A stretch of DNA of 44,251 nt from Pacificibacter marinus (GCF_018860505.1 NZ_JAHKPU010000014.1:1-44251); one strand, 5' to 3'. Shown: positions 8,588 through 17,048, counted from the stretch's first letter. Numbers and translations are program-made. Notes: generated by a model from the sequence alone, not told the origin.

Positions 8588-9346
8588 TTACGCTTCAGCT
8601 ACAACTTCTTCAACTGGTGCTTCTTCGAAGGCACCGAAATCAACGCCAGCAGCGCCCATTTGCTCTGTCATGCCGTCAAGAGCCGCACGCGCAACGAGGT
8701 CACAGTACAATGTGATCGCGCGTGACGCGTCATCGTTGCCTGGGATCACGTAGTCAACGCCTGCTGGTGGGCAGTTAGAGTCGACAACAGCAACAACAGG
8801 AATGCCGAGCTTGTTGGCTTCAAGGATTGCGAGGTCTTCTTTGTTGACGTCGATCACGAAGATCAAGTCAGGCACGCCGCCCATGTCACGGATACCGCCC
8901 AAAGAGGCTTGCAATTTCGCTTGGTCACGTTCCATGCCAAGGCGTTCTTTCTTGGTCAGGCCTTCAGCGCCAGACTCAAGTTTTTCGTCGATCATTTTGA
9001 GACGCGAAATAGACTGTGAAACTGTTTTCCAGTTTGTCAGCGTGCCACCCAACCAACGGTGGTTCATGTAGTACTGAGCGCATTTTTCAGCAGCTTCAGC
9101 AACAGAACCAGCAGCTTGGCGTTTTGTACCAACGAAAAGGATACGGCCACCTTTGGCAGCTGTGTCGCGCACAACTTTCAACGCTTGGTCAAGCATTGGA
9201 ACAGTTTGTGTCAGATCGAAGATGTGGATGCCGTTACGCTCACCGTAGATGAACTCCTGCATACGCGGGTTCCAACGTTGAGTTTGGTGACCATAGTGAA
9301 CGCCAGCTTCAAGCAGCTGACGGATAGTGAATTCTGGAAGAGCCAT
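8588..9346 (-). CDS. rpsB: 30S ribosomal protein S2
   Basis: Small-subunit ribosomal protein. The N-terminus [20 protein letters not shown] and the [20 protein letters not shown] and DVNKEDLAI segments are diagnostic of S2. 252 residues with the start at 9346. AGGAA lies seven bases upstream of this ATG, whereas the ATG at 9352 is too close to the ribosome binding site. The C-terminus is an acidic Glu/Val/Ala tail, a common alphaproteobacterial variation. First gene of rpsB-tsf, with a promoter at 9468-9496 and a structured leader. Confidence 0.98.
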   Translation of the reverse strand: MALPEFTIRQLLEAGVHYGHQTQRWNPRMQEFIYGERNGIHIFDLTQTVPMLDQALKVVRDTAAKGGRILFVGTKRQAAGSVAEAAEKCAQYYMNHRWLGGTLTNWKTVSQSISRLKMIDEKLESGAEGLTKKERLGMERDQAKLQASLGGIRDMGGVPDLIFVIDVNKEDLAILEANKLGIPVVAVVDSNCPPAGVDYVIPGNDDASRAITLYCDLVARAALDGMTEQMGAAGVDFGAFEEAPVEEVVAEA

Positions 9347-9375
9347 ATTCATGTTCCTTTTCCGGTTTATACCTG

Positions 9376-9450
9376 AGCGGAGGGTCTTCAGAGCAAATGC
9401 CCCAACCGGTGGACCGTTCAAGGATTTCTCCCTTGAGGGCCCGCCTCCGC
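9376..9450 (-). promoter_or_regulatory. Structured 5' leader of rpsB
   Basis: In the untranslated leader, GCGGAGG (9444-9450 on the minus strand) can pair with CCTCCGC (9376-9382), enclosing an inner TCAAGG/CCTTGA hairpin. This is the kind of fold used for autogenous control by ribosomal proteins. Control by S2 is inferred only. Confidence 0.35.
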
Positions 9451-9467
9451 CTGTGAAGTGACGCAGC

Positions 9468-9496
9468 TAATAGGGTGGCTTTTCTGCTAGCGCAAG
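9468..9496 (-). promoter_or_regulatory. Promoter of rpsB-tsf
   Basis: Minus strand: -35 CTTGCG, 17-base spacer, -10 CTATTA, leaving a leader of roughly 115 bases before the rpsB start. The same form is seen before tRNA-Asn. Confidence 0.55.
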
Positions 9497-9632
9497 AGAA
9501 TAAGCCCTGTTTCTTGTGATTTTAGATGTTTTTTAGCGCTCAACGGCACATAAATGACCTGCAATCTGGTTTTCCAATGCGCGCCGCAGCGAAACCCTTG
9601 CCATTTGGTCAAAAATCGCTGCAATACGCGGC

Positions 9633-10526
9633 ATGACACAGACAACACATATTCTTTGTATCGGCTCAGTCCTTTGGGACGTTATCGGACGGTCAGATCG
9701 TTCAATGCGGGTCGGATCGGACGTGCCAGGACGGATCATTCGTGTGCCAGGCGGCGTTGCGATGAATATCGCCATGGCCTTGTCGCGCTTCGGCTTGAGC
9801 CCTGATTTGTTGACGGCCGTTGGCCGAGATGCACAGGGTGACGAGCTGATCAAAGCGGCACAAGTGCGCGACATTGGTACAGACTATATATATCGTTCAG
9901 ACGATTTGCCGACAGATATATATATGGCGGTCGAGGGCGCAAATGGATTGATCGCTGCCATCGCTGATGCGCACTCACTAGAAGCCGCCGGCGATAAGAT
10001 CCTGCGCGCCCTGTCTGACGGGCGACTTGGATCCGAGGCCGCACCTTATACTGGGCCAGTTGCGCTGGATGGCAATCTCACAACCGCTTTGCTGCGCGAC
10101 ATCGCCACCTCGCCGCTGTTTCGCCACGCCGACCTGCGCGTGGCCCCTGCCAGTCCCGGCAAAGCCGAACGCCTTTTGCCTTTGCTCAAACATCCCAAAG
10201 CCACGCTTTACGTGAATTTGGAAGAGGCAGGCCTGCTGTGCCACCAAAGTTTTGACAACTCGCGTGACGGCGCTTGTGCATTGATCGCCAAAGGCGCACA
10301 CCGCGTTTTGGTCACCAACGGCAGCAAAGACGCCACGATGGCCACAGGCGATACTGTTATCACCCAAACACCGCCCCCCGTTATGGTTGCCCGCGTCACA
10401 GGCGCAGGCGACACCTTTATGGCCGCCCATATTGCAGCCGAACTTGCAGGCGCAAACCACATCAATGCCCTCAATCAAGCAATTGATGCAGCTGCGCTTT
10501 ATGTCTCAGGAGACACCGATATATGA
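9633..10526 (+). CDS. psuK: Pseudouridine kinase (PfkB family)
   Basis: PfkB-type sugar kinase that phosphorylates pseudouridine to pseudouridine 5'-phosphate. The N-terminal GSVLWDVIGR and PGGVAMNIAMAL glycine motif and the C-terminal catalytic VTGAGDTFMA with its Asp base are all present; 297 residues. The assignment to pseudouridine rests on the partner: its stop overlaps the start of psuG by ATGA, so the two are translationally coupled. The ribosome binding site before the ATG is weak. Two short TATATATA tracts lie inside the gene (around 9887 and 9916). Confidence 0.9.
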   Translation: MTQTTHILCIGSVLWDVIGRSDRSMRVGSDVPGRIIRVPGGVAMNIAMALSRFGLSPDLLTAVGRDAQGDELIKAAQVRDIGTDYIYRSDDLPTDIYMAVEGANGLIAAIADAHSLEAAGDKILRALSDGRLGSEAAPYTGPVALDGNLTTALLRDIATSPLFRHADLRVAPASPGKAERLLPLLKHPKATLYVNLEEAGLLCHQSFDNSRDGACALIAKGAHRVLVTNGSKDATMATGDTVITQTPPPVMVARVTGAGDTFMAAHIAAELAGANHINALNQAIDAAALYVSGDTDI

Positions 10527-11434
10527 CCACTCTTCCTCTCGTTTTATCGCCAGACGTCCAAGCCGCAAAAGAGGCAGGCACAGCTATTGTCGCACTGGAA
10601 AGCACCATTATCACGCATGGTATGCCTTACCCGCAAAACGTTGAAACTGCGCGTATTGTGGAATCTGATGTGCGCGAACAAGGGGCCACACCTGCGACCA
10701 TTGCTGTGCTGGATGGCGTTATTCATGTTGGCTTGACAGACGCAGAACTGGAAAGCCTTGGCCAAGCCAAAAACGTCGCCAAACTGTCGCGCGCAGACAT
10801 GGCCGTGTGCATTGCAACAGGCGGCACCGGCGCAACCACCGTGGCCGCAACAATGATCGCTGCGCATCTGGCAGGTATCAAAGTCTTTGCCACAGGCGGC
10901 ATTGGCGGCGTGCACCGCGGTGCTGAAACAACATTTGACATTTCGGCTGACCTTTTAGAATTGGCGCAGACCCCTGTAACGGTTGTGGCCGCTGGTCCCA
11001 AAGCGATTTTGGACATTCCAAAGACCTTGGAAGTGCTTGAAACCCAAGGCGTTCCTGTCATCGCCTATGGTCAGGACTCCCTGCCCGCTTTTTGGTCGCA
11101 TGCTTCTGAATTCACAGCCCCTTTGCGCTTGGATACAGCCGCAGACATCGCGAAATCTGCCGTGATGCGCGACATGTTAGGGCTTCCCGGTGGTCAGCTT
11201 ATTGCCAACCCGATCCCTTCGGCTGATGAGATTTCAGTTGATGAAATCACGCCTTATATCGAACAAGCCCTATCAGAAGCCGAAGCGCAGGGCATCGCCG
11301 CCAAACAGGTCACGCCGTTTTTGTTGCAACGCATGTTTGAACTGACCGAGGGGCGTTCGTTGACTGCGAATATCGCCCTTGTGCGCAACAACGCTCGCTT
11401 GGCGTCACAGATTGCGCGCGCTTTATGTGCATAA
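10523..11434 (+). CDS. psuG: Pseudouridine-5'-phosphate glycosidase
   Basis: Cleaves pseudouridine 5'-phosphate to uracil and ribose 5-phosphate, completing pseudouridine breakdown together with PsuK. Diagnostic segments: ALESTIITHGMPYP near the N-terminus, CIATGGTGATTVAATM, ATGGIGGVHRGAE, and NPIPSADEI in the C-terminal third. 303 residues, the normal size. The start overlaps the psuK stop by four bases. No transporter or regulator for the pathway lies alongside. Confidence 0.96.
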   Translation: MTTLPLVLSPDVQAAKEAGTAIVALESTIITHGMPYPQNVETARIVESDVREQGATPATIAVLDGVIHVGLTDAELESLGQAKNVAKLSRADMAVCIATGGTGATTVAATMIAAHLAGIKVFATGGIGGVHRGAETTFDISADLLELAQTPVTVVAAGPKAILDIPKTLEVLETQGVPVIAYGQDSLPAFWSHASEFTAPLRLDTAADIAKSAVMRDMLGLPGGQLIANPIPSADEISVDEITPYIEQALSEAEAQGIAAKQVTPFLLQRMFELTEGRSLTANIALVRNNARLASQIARALCA

Positions 11435-11551
11435 GCTCATTTTTTCGCCCCTAAATGGAAATTTAGGCACCACCTATCATTGTGTCTGTCATGTTGTGTG
11501 CCTAGGTTCCATTTAACTGGCGATCACGCCCTTTAGGTATGTTTTGAGATT

Positions 11552-12280
11552 ATGACCAACCCGTTCGACGAACACCCATCCGCCCCTGTACCCCGCCGCA
11601 CGATGCTTGCGGCCCTTAGGGCGTCGTTTTTTACAGGGCTGGTGGTTGTCGCACCAATTGGATTGACTGCCTATTTGATCTGGACTGTCACTGGCTGGTT
11701 CGATGGCTGGGTGCTCAATTTCGTGCCCCGCGCATACCACCCCGGCGAGTTGATCAATCGTTTGTTAGGATATGATGATCCGTTAAACCAATTGCCCGTT
11801 AACGTGCGCGGTATTGGGGTCGTCATCTTTTTGGTTTTTACTGTGGTGGTTGGCTGGCTTGCCAAAGGCCTTTTGGGACGTTCGTTCATCAAATGGGCAG
11901 AGTCTTTGGTCGATCGCACGCCTGTGGTAAGTTCGGTCTATAATGGATTGAAACAAATCGCAGAAACGGTATTCGCGCAGACGGAAACATCCTTTGACCA
12001 AGCCTGTATGGTCGAATATCCGCGCAAAGGCACATGGGCGATTGGTTTTGTCTCGACGACGGCCAAGGGCGAAGTTGCGGCCATCGCAGATGACGGTGAT
12101 CCGCTGATCTCGATCTTCGTGCCCACGACCCCCAACCCGACTTCGGGATTCTTGCTGTTCTTTCCAAAATCCGAAGTTAAAATTCTAGATATGACTGTTG
12201 AGGATGCCGCAAAGTTGGTGATCTCAGCTGGGCTTGTCTATCCAAACGGCAAAGATGGTGTTACGCCGCCCAAAGCTTAA
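11552..12280 (+). CDS. DUF502 family membrane protein
   Basis: Member of the DUF502 family of inner-membrane proteins of unknown role. Two hydrophobic helices (about residues 25-52 and 87-108) are followed by the family's conserved IKWAESLVDRTPVVSSVYNG segment and a soluble C-terminal domain ending FLLFFPKSEVKILDMTVEDA. 242 residues, intact. It stands alone, 117 bases after psuG, with an imperfect CCTAAAT/ATTTAGG hairpin in the gap. Confidence 0.88.
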   Translation: MTNPFDEHPSAPVPRRTMLAALRASFFTGLVVVAPIGLTAYLIWTVTGWFDGWVLNFVPRAYHPGELINRLLGYDDPLNQLPVNVRGIGVVIFLVFTVVVGWLAKGLLGRSFIKWAESLVDRTPVVSSVYNGLKQIAETVFAQTETSFDQACMVEYPRKGTWAIGFVSTTAKGEVAAIADDGDPLISIFVPTTPNPTSGFLLFFPKSEVKILDMTVEDAAKLVISAGLVYPNGKDGVTPPKA

Positions 12281-12323
12281 AGTGCGGCGCAACATCAGTC
12301 AGATGAAACCGGTCATAGTTCCG

Positions 12324-13097
12324 TCATAGTGCGGTCCAGCCGCCATCAATGGACAGAGTTGTTCCCGTCATCTGTGCGGCTGCATCAGAAGCTAAGAACA
12401 CACATGTCCCGCCAAGCTGCTCCACCGTCGCGAATGCTTTTGACGGCTGACGTTCCAACAGCACTTCGCGAATGACCGTGTCACGATCCATGCCGTATTT
12501 TTTCATCGTGTTCGGGATTTGCGCTTCGACCAAAGGCGTCAAAACGTAACCGGGGCAAATCGCATTGGCTGTGATGTTTTGTTCTGCCGTCTCTAAGGCT
12601 GTGACTTTGGTCAACCCGACCACCCCATGCTTGGCCGCAACATAGGCCGATTTGAATGGAGAGGCTGTCAAGCCATGCGCAGAAGCAATGTTGATCACCC
12701 GCCCCCAGCCCGCAGCCCGCATAATGGGCAAGGCTGCCGCTGTGGTGTGAAATGCGGAACTCATATTGATGGCGATAACCGCGTCCCACTTGTCGCTTGG
12801 AAACTCGTCAATCGCTGCCACATGTTGAATACCAGCATTGTTGACCAAAATATCGCAAACGCCGGCCTGTTCGATCAAGGCACGACACTCAGCCCCTTTG
12901 GACATATCCGCCGCGATGTAGCGTGCTTTCACCCCATATTGGGTCGCAATATCTGTGGCGATCGCGTGATCTTCAGGGCGATCTGTGAATGAATTGAGTA
13001 TGATATCCGCGCCGGCCTTGGCCAGTTCAATTGCCACTCCTAGGCCGATCCCAGAATTTGATCCGGTGATCACCGCTGTTTTACCGCTTAAAGTCAT
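12324..13097 (-). CDS. bdhA: 3-hydroxybutyrate dehydrogenase
   Basis: Short-chain dehydrogenase that interconverts D-3-hydroxybutyrate and acetoacetate with NAD, used in polyhydroxybutyrate turnover. Cofactor motif TGSNSGIG at the N-terminus, NNAG, catalytic Ser in NIASAHGL, and the YxxxK pair in SAYVAAKHG. The C-terminal half (ICPGYVLTPLVEAQIP and LSIDGGWTAL) is typical of bacterial 3-hydroxybutyrate dehydrogenase rather than generic SDRs. The start at 13097 has AGGAG seven bases upstream; 257 residues. Convergent with the DUF502 gene. Confidence 0.93.
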   Translation of the reverse strand: MTLSGKTAVITGSNSGIGLGVAIELAKAGADIILNSFTDRPEDHAIATDIATQYGVKARYIAADMSKGAECRALIEQAGVCDILVNNAGIQHVAAIDEFPSDKWDAVIAINMSSAFHTTAAALPIMRAAGWGRVINIASAHGLTASPFKSAYVAAKHGVVGLTKVTALETAEQNITANAICPGYVLTPLVEAQIPNTMKKYGMDRDTVIREVLLERQPSKAFATVEQLGGTCVFLASDAAAQMTGTTLSIDGGWTAL

Positions 13098-13305
13098 CCT
13101 TTTACTCCTCCTGTCGTGCATCAATTTCATGCGTCAGGGCCAGAATAGATGCTGCACACGCAAAGCAAAGGGGAATCGAAAGCGATGCGGAAGAATCGGT
13201 TGTGTGTTCAATTGGATGACATCTGCGGTGGACTTCATTGGCTAGGTAAGCCGTGCTGCATGCGAAAATGACTCAAGCCAGCTTGGGGATTTATAAAAAA
13301 CGAGC

Positions 13306-13333
13306 AAAAAAAAACGCCCGCACAAGGCGGGCG
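13306..13333 (-). terminator. Intrinsic terminator without an obvious gene
   Basis: Minus strand: perfect seven-pair stem CGCCCGC/GCGGGCG with a five-base loop, then nine consecutive T. It cannot serve the dehydrogenase gene, which starts downstream of it. Confidence 0.85.
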
Positions 13334-13480
13334 CAAAGTTATTGAGGCAGGTTTCATACAGGCAAGAAACCTATCGAGCAGTGACCTCTTTATACGCGTA
13401 TCTTCGCTGCCATCCAAGCTAAAAGTTTGATACCCCGTCCCAAGAGGCCTAAGCTAAGATGTAATAAAACCACAGGGATG
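13306..13480 (-). ncRNA. Candidate minus-strand small RNA
   Basis: A strong intrinsic terminator (13306-13333) sits where no minus-strand gene lies upstream, since the next gene is on the plus strand from 13498. A short transcript from this spacer would explain it. No family was recognised and no good promoter was found, so this is tentative. Confidence 0.3.
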
Positions 13481-13497
13481 GAGGCATTGTTTCAATA

Positions 13498-15312
13498 ATG
13501 GCGACGCAGTTTTTCGGTAAAATTCTAACTTCGACGACCGCATTGGCGATGTGTTTTGCGGGGTCGATGGCCTTGGCTGAACCAAAACATGGCATCGCTA
13601 TGTATGGTGCCCCAGCGTTACCACAAGATTTCGTGTCCCTACCCTACGCTGATCCCGATGCGCCAAAAGGCGGAAAAATCGTCACCGGCGAAGGCGGCAC
13701 CTTCGACAGTTTGAATCCCTTCATCCAAAAAGGGACGACGCCGTGGCAGTTAAGATATATGATGGCGGAAAGTTTGATGGGACGCTCTTACGGTGAACCT
13801 TTCGCGCTTTACGGCGTTTTGGCCGAATCGATTGATGTCGGCGCGAATCGTGAATGGGCCGAATTCACCCTACGTCCAGAGGCGAAGTTTTCGGACGGCA
13901 GCCCTGTGACTGTCGAAGATGTCATGTGGTCTTATGAAAAACTGGGCACCGAAGGCCATGGTCGTTATGCGTCTTTATGGGGGCAGATTGAAACGTTGGA
14001 GCAAACAGGCCCTCATTCGGTCAAGTTCACCTTCAACACCGACAACCGTGAATTGGCCTTGCTCGTTGGAATGCGCCCCATTTTGAAAAAAGCCCAATGG
14101 GAGGGTAAGGATTTCACCAAATCTGGCTTTGACACTATTCCCATTGGATCGGCACCCTATGTGATTTCCGATTTCAAAGCTGGCAGCTTTGTCGAATTGA
14201 CCCGCAACCCTGATTATTGGGGCAAAGACCTGCCCTTTATGCGTGGTCAGGCCAATCTCGACACCATTCGTTGGGAATTTTTCACAGATTCCAGCCTTGT
14301 CATCGAAGCCTTTAAAGCCGGTGAATTAAACGCGCACCGCGAATTCAACGTGCAAACATGGGAAGATCAATACAATTTCCCTGCTGTTGAGCGCGGCGAT
14401 GTTGTCAAATCCATCATCCCGCATCAACGTCCGTCAGGCATGACGGGGCTCGCGATGAACATCCGCCTGCCCCAGTTCCAAGATTGGCGGGTGCGTCAGG
14501 CTTTGATCGAGGCGTTCAATTTCGAATATATCAATGAAGTCCAGACTGGCTCCAAACAAGACCGCATCACATCGTATTTCTCGAACTCAGTTCTGGGCAT
14601 GCAAGACGGCCCAGCAACGGGCAAAGTGGCAGAATTGCTTGCACCCTTTGCGGACGACCTATTACCAGGCGCCGTGGAGGGCTACAGCTTTTCACAAACC
14701 AATGGCACGCAAAATGACCGCAAAACACTGCGTCGCACGATGGGTTTGTTTGAAGAGGCCGGATGGACCATACAAGACGGCGAGATGAAGAACGCCGCAG
14801 GTGCTCCGTTTACATTTGAGATTCTACTCAAAGTGGGTGATGACGAAAACCAATCTATCACAGATACCTACGTCACAGCCCTCAAGCAGATTGGCATCAC
14901 GCCAACTGTCTCAGTGGTCGATAGTCCGCAATATCTTGAGCGGGTATCCTCCTTTGATTTTGGCATGACCAATATACGGCGCGGCATGAGCCTATCGCCG
15001 GGCAATGAGCAAAAGTCCTATTGGGGGTCGCAAGCCGCAAACACCGTAGGCTCACGCAATATCATAGGCATCCAGTCAGAGGCGATCGATTCATTGGTTG
15101 ATACGATGCTATCGTCTACCGACAATGAGGTCTTTGTCGCCTCTGCGCGCGCCTTGGATCGCGTCTTGACCTCTGGGCGCTATGTTATCCCATTTTATCA
15201 ATGGAAAACCTCTCGTCTTGCCCATGTAAAAGAGTTAAAATTCCCCGAAACCTTGCCCATCTATGGCGATTGGCCCGGCTGGCAACCTGACGTTTGGTAT
15301 TGGAAAGACTGA
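13498..15312 (+). CDS. Peptide ABC transporter substrate-binding protein (YejA-like)
   Basis: Periplasmic binding protein of the oligopeptide/dipeptide class (SBP family 5). A signal peptide (about residues 1-27, cleavage after ALA) precedes HGIAMYG and YADPDAPKGGKI, then the SBP_5 core ending LPIYGDWPGWQPDVWYWKD, which is typical of YejA-type microcin C/oligopeptide receptors. 604 residues. The GGAGG upstream is 13 bases from the ATG, rather far. No permease or ATPase genes follow; two tiny lipoprotein genes do, the first overlapping its stop codon by one base. The transporter core must be encoded elsewhere. Confidence 0.92.
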   Translation: MATQFFGKILTSTTALAMCFAGSMALAEPKHGIAMYGAPALPQDFVSLPYADPDAPKGGKIVTGEGGTFDSLNPFIQKGTTPWQLRYMMAESLMGRSYGEPFALYGVLAESIDVGANREWAEFTLRPEAKFSDGSPVTVEDVMWSYEKLGTEGHGRYASLWGQIETLEQTGPHSVKFTFNTDNRELALLVGMRPILKKAQWEGKDFTKSGFDTIPIGSAPYVISDFKAGSFVELTRNPDYWGKDLPFMRGQANLDTIRWEFFTDSSLVIEAFKAGELNAHREFNVQTWEDQYNFPAVERGDVVKSIIPHQRPSGMTGLAMNIRLPQFQDWRVRQALIEAFNFEYINEVQTGSKQDRITSYFSNSVLGMQDGPATGKVAELLAPFADDLLPGAVEGYSFSQTNGTQNDRKTLRRTMGLFEEAGWTIQDGEMKNAAGAPFTFEILLKVGDDENQSITDTYVTALKQIGITPTVSVVDSPQYLERVSSFDFGMTNIRRGMSLSPGNEQKSYWGSQAANTVGSRNIIGIQSEAIDSLVDTMLSSTDNEVFVASARALDRVLTSGRYVIPFYQWKTSRLAHVKELKFPETLPIYGDWPGWQPDVWYWKD

Positions 15313-15425
15313 TGAAAACCATACTTGCTTTGATACTACTCACCACCTTGGCCTCTTGCGGCACCGTCGCGGGGGTTGGCGAAGATATTTCAGGTGCATC
15401 GCGCACCGTCCAAGGCTGGCTTTAA
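15312..15425 (+). CDS. Entericidin-like small lipoprotein
   Basis: 37-residue lipoprotein precursor starting MKTILALILLTTLASCG, with a lipobox ending at Cys16 and a mature part GTVAGVGEDISGASRTVQ. This matches the entericidin A/B pattern (C-x-T-x-x-G-x-G-x-D-I). In E. coli entericidins are small membrane lipoproteins described as an antidote/toxin pair linked to osmotic lysis. Its ATG shares one base with the peptide-binding gene's stop (TGATG), so translation is probably coupled. The match rests on the short motif, and the role here is inferred. Confidence 0.75.
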   Translation: MKTILALILLTTLASCGTVAGVGEDISGASRTVQGWL

Positions 15426-15557
15426 ATGGTTAAAATATTCTGGTGTTTCACCCTATGCGTCGCGATCTCTGGTTGCGGCGCAGCGCGCATTGGCGTCAAG
15501 ACGACAGCTAAGGTCGCAAAAACCGCAGTTAAAACCACTGTCGCAGTCGTCAAATAA
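15426..15557 (+). CDS. Second tiny lipoprotein, Lys/Val/Thr-rich
   Basis: 43-residue precursor: short hydrophobic signal with lipobox ISGC (Cys17), then a basic tail dominated by Lys, Val, Thr and Ala (KTTAKVAKTAVKTT). It begins directly after the stop of the entericidin-like gene (TAA ATG), so the two are read from one message. The mature part is an amphipathic cationic helix of about 26 residues, reminiscent of small membrane-active peptides. I do not recognise a named family. Pairing with the entericidin-like gene suggests a two-lipoprotein unit. Confidence 0.6.
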   Translation: MVKIFWCFTLCVAISGCGAARIGVKTTAKVAKTAVKTTVAVVK

Positions 15558-15680
15558 TCACGCCTTTGAACCGAAAACATCGCGGCCTTGGTGGCAATTT
15601 TCATCGCTAGAAAATCCCTTAATCAGCAAGCGATTTGCGCATATCTTGATGCCTCGATTAAGGCCTTTTTCCAAATTCAA

Positions 15681-15726
15681 AACAAAAGAAAACCCCCGGA
15701 TGCTGTTGTTCGCATCTTCGGGGGTT
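15681..15726 (-). terminator. Intrinsic terminator of the small membrane protein gene
   Basis: Minus strand: AACCCCCG pairs with CGGGGGTT, and inner GATGC/GCATC extends the stem after a small bulge. It is followed by TTTTCTTTTGTTTTG, about 80 bases past the stop of the gene at 15808-16044. Confidence 0.75.
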
Positions 15727-15807
15727 CTTGGGACCAAACGCCAGTCGTCTTGGGAAAACACTGCTCGATGGGGTATCTTGCTTGGCCCTATTCTGGGTGA
15801 CACCCGA

Positions 15808-16044
15808 CTACTCGGTGAGGTCGGTCGTGCCTGTAAGATATTCAATATTGCTCAACTCGTTCGACAAAGATGATCCGGTCGGCATCCAATCCAATGCCCC
15901 TGCGGCAATAACTAATGACGCGATAGCACCTAAGACAAGCGTCACAGCTGGCAAACGAAAGCGTGGTGACAGTATAGACGCGCTGGAACGCCCTAGAGCG
16001 CGACCTTGGAAGGAAGAAAATGAGCGGTCAGAATAAAATGCCAT
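15808..16044 (-). CDS. Small single-TM membrane protein, unknown
   Basis: 78 residues: a Ser/Arg-rich cytoplasmic-looking N-terminus, one hydrophobic segment (about residues 32-54, LPAVTLVLGAIASLVIAAGA) and a short Ser/Glu/Thr-rich tail. AAGG lies eight bases before the ATG, and an intrinsic terminator follows on the same strand, both supporting a real gene. I do not recognise a family. A TTTGCAA palindrome at 16201-16218 lies 157 bases upstream and could control it. Confidence 0.55.
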   Translation of the reverse strand: MAFYSDRSFSSFQGRALGRSSASILSPRFRLPAVTLVLGAIASLVIAAGALDWMPTGSSLSNELSNIEYLTGTTDLTE

Positions 16045-16383
16045 GATCGTAACCTTGATGAACTCTTTGATTGCATTGAGTTAAACACAATACAGGCGGC
16101 GCGTCACGCGCAGCGCACTGTAACACTTGCAGCGGCATTTTGAGATTTTTCACACGGTCGAAATTGGAACGATTCAAGTACATAAAGGGAATATCGACAA
16201 GTTTGCAAAGTTGCAAACCCTGTGAATATCTAAATATAGGTCAATGAGAACATCCGACTTGGGTGAAATCGTGAGGTGGAAGAATATTTTCCTTTTCTGG
16301 ATTCAGCTTCCATTTTTGCAAAAAGTCGTTAGCTATGATCAAATACAAATCGAAGCCAAATGAGCCGCACAGGACACACTCAC
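16045..16383. other. 339-base divergent intergenic region
   Basis: Divergent spacer between the small membrane protein gene and the thioredoxin-fold gene. The only clear element is the TTTGCAA-type palindrome at 16201-16218; the rest is AT-rich without further structure. Confidence 0.6.
16201..16218. promoter_or_regulatory. TTTGCAA-type operator palindrome
   Basis: Perfect inverted repeat of GTTTGCAA and TTGCAAAC with a two-base centre. TTTGCAAA-type sites are bound by short-chain acyl-CoA-responsive XRE regulators (RamB, PccR and relatives). It lies between two divergent genes and could control either. Recognition is by motif likeness only. Confidence 0.5.
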
Positions 16384-17034
16384 ATGATCAAACTCGACAT
16401 CTTTTCAGACCCCATTTGTCCATGGTGCTACATCGGCAAAACCCGCCTTGAGGCCGCATTAGAACAACGTCCAGACCATCCCTTTGTTGTGGAATGGCAC
16501 CCGTTTCAATTGAACCCAGACATGCCCCAAGATGGCATGGATCGCCGCGCCTATCTTGAAGGCAAATTTGGCGGAACTGCTGGCGCGACATCTGCCTACC
16601 GCCCTATCGTCGAAACGCTTGCGGCAGAATTGCCCGCCGCTGACTTGGGTAAAATCCAGAAGACGCCGAACACATTAAACGCACATCGTTTGATTCACTG
16701 GGCTGGTCTTGAGGCAAAGCAAACACTGATGGTCGACGCCCTGTTCGAGGCTTATTTTGTCGATGGCCGTGACATTGGCGATATGGAAACGCTCGCAGAT
16801 ATTGCGGATTCTATTGGCATGGATGCCTCTGTCGTGACCCGATTGCTGAACACGCAAGAAGACGTCGACATGATCAAATCACGCGATATCCACGGGCGTG
16901 AGCGCGGCATCACCGGTGTGCCATTGTTTGTTGTGGCGCAGCAGCATGCCGTGTCTGGGGCACAAAATAGCGAACTCTGGCTGAATGTGATTGACGAGTT
17001 GATGGAGCAAGTCGACGACGCCACAGTTCAGTGA
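16384..17034 (+). CDS. DsbA/FrnE-family oxidoreductase
   Basis: Thioredoxin-fold protein of the DsbA-like FrnE group (2-hydroxychromene-2-carboxylate isomerase-like fold). Redox motif CPWC near residue 13 (SDPICPWCYIGK), WHPFQLNPDMP and RAYLEGKFGG, then the helical insert with NTLNAHRLIHWA, and GVPLFVV with the cis-Pro loop. No signal peptide, so it acts in the cytoplasm. The start at 16384 (AGGA nine bases upstream) is preferred over an ATG at 16360. 216 residues. The substrate is unknown. Confidence 0.88.
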   Translation: MIKLDIFSDPICPWCYIGKTRLEAALEQRPDHPFVVEWHPFQLNPDMPQDGMDRRAYLEGKFGGTAGATSAYRPIVETLAAELPAADLGKIQKTPNTLNAHRLIHWAGLEAKQTLMVDALFEAYFVDGRDIGDMETLADIADSIGMDASVVTRLLNTQEDVDMIKSRDIHGRERGITGVPLFVVAQQHAVSGAQNSELWLNVIDELMEQVDDATVQ

Positions 17035-17048
17035 ATGTGAATTTTTCT

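Larger units (their letters stand above)
13098..13497. other. 400-base intergenic region
   Basis: No convincing gene. It contains the promoter side of the dehydrogenase gene, a strong minus-strand terminator (13306-13333) that no annotated gene uses, and the promoter side of the peptide-binding protein gene. Confidence 0.7.

Noticed and set aside
7748-8725. 325-codon plus-strand frame opposite tsf and rpsB
   Set aside because: It is antisense to two certain genes and reflects their codon bias; Cys/Phe/His-rich translation without any family signature.
9880-9930. TATATATA tracts in psuK as promoters or phase-variable repeats
   Set aside because: They encode normal residues (DYIYR, TDIYMAV) of an intact gene and are too short for clear slippage.
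13235-13417. 60-codon minus-strand frame before the peptide-binding gene
   Set aside because: It runs through the strong intrinsic terminator at 13306-13333 and has no ribosome binding site.
15376-15873. Long plus-strand frame across the two lipoprotein genes
   Set aside because: It overlaps the better supported tiny lipoproteins in another frame and runs through a minus-strand terminator and gene.
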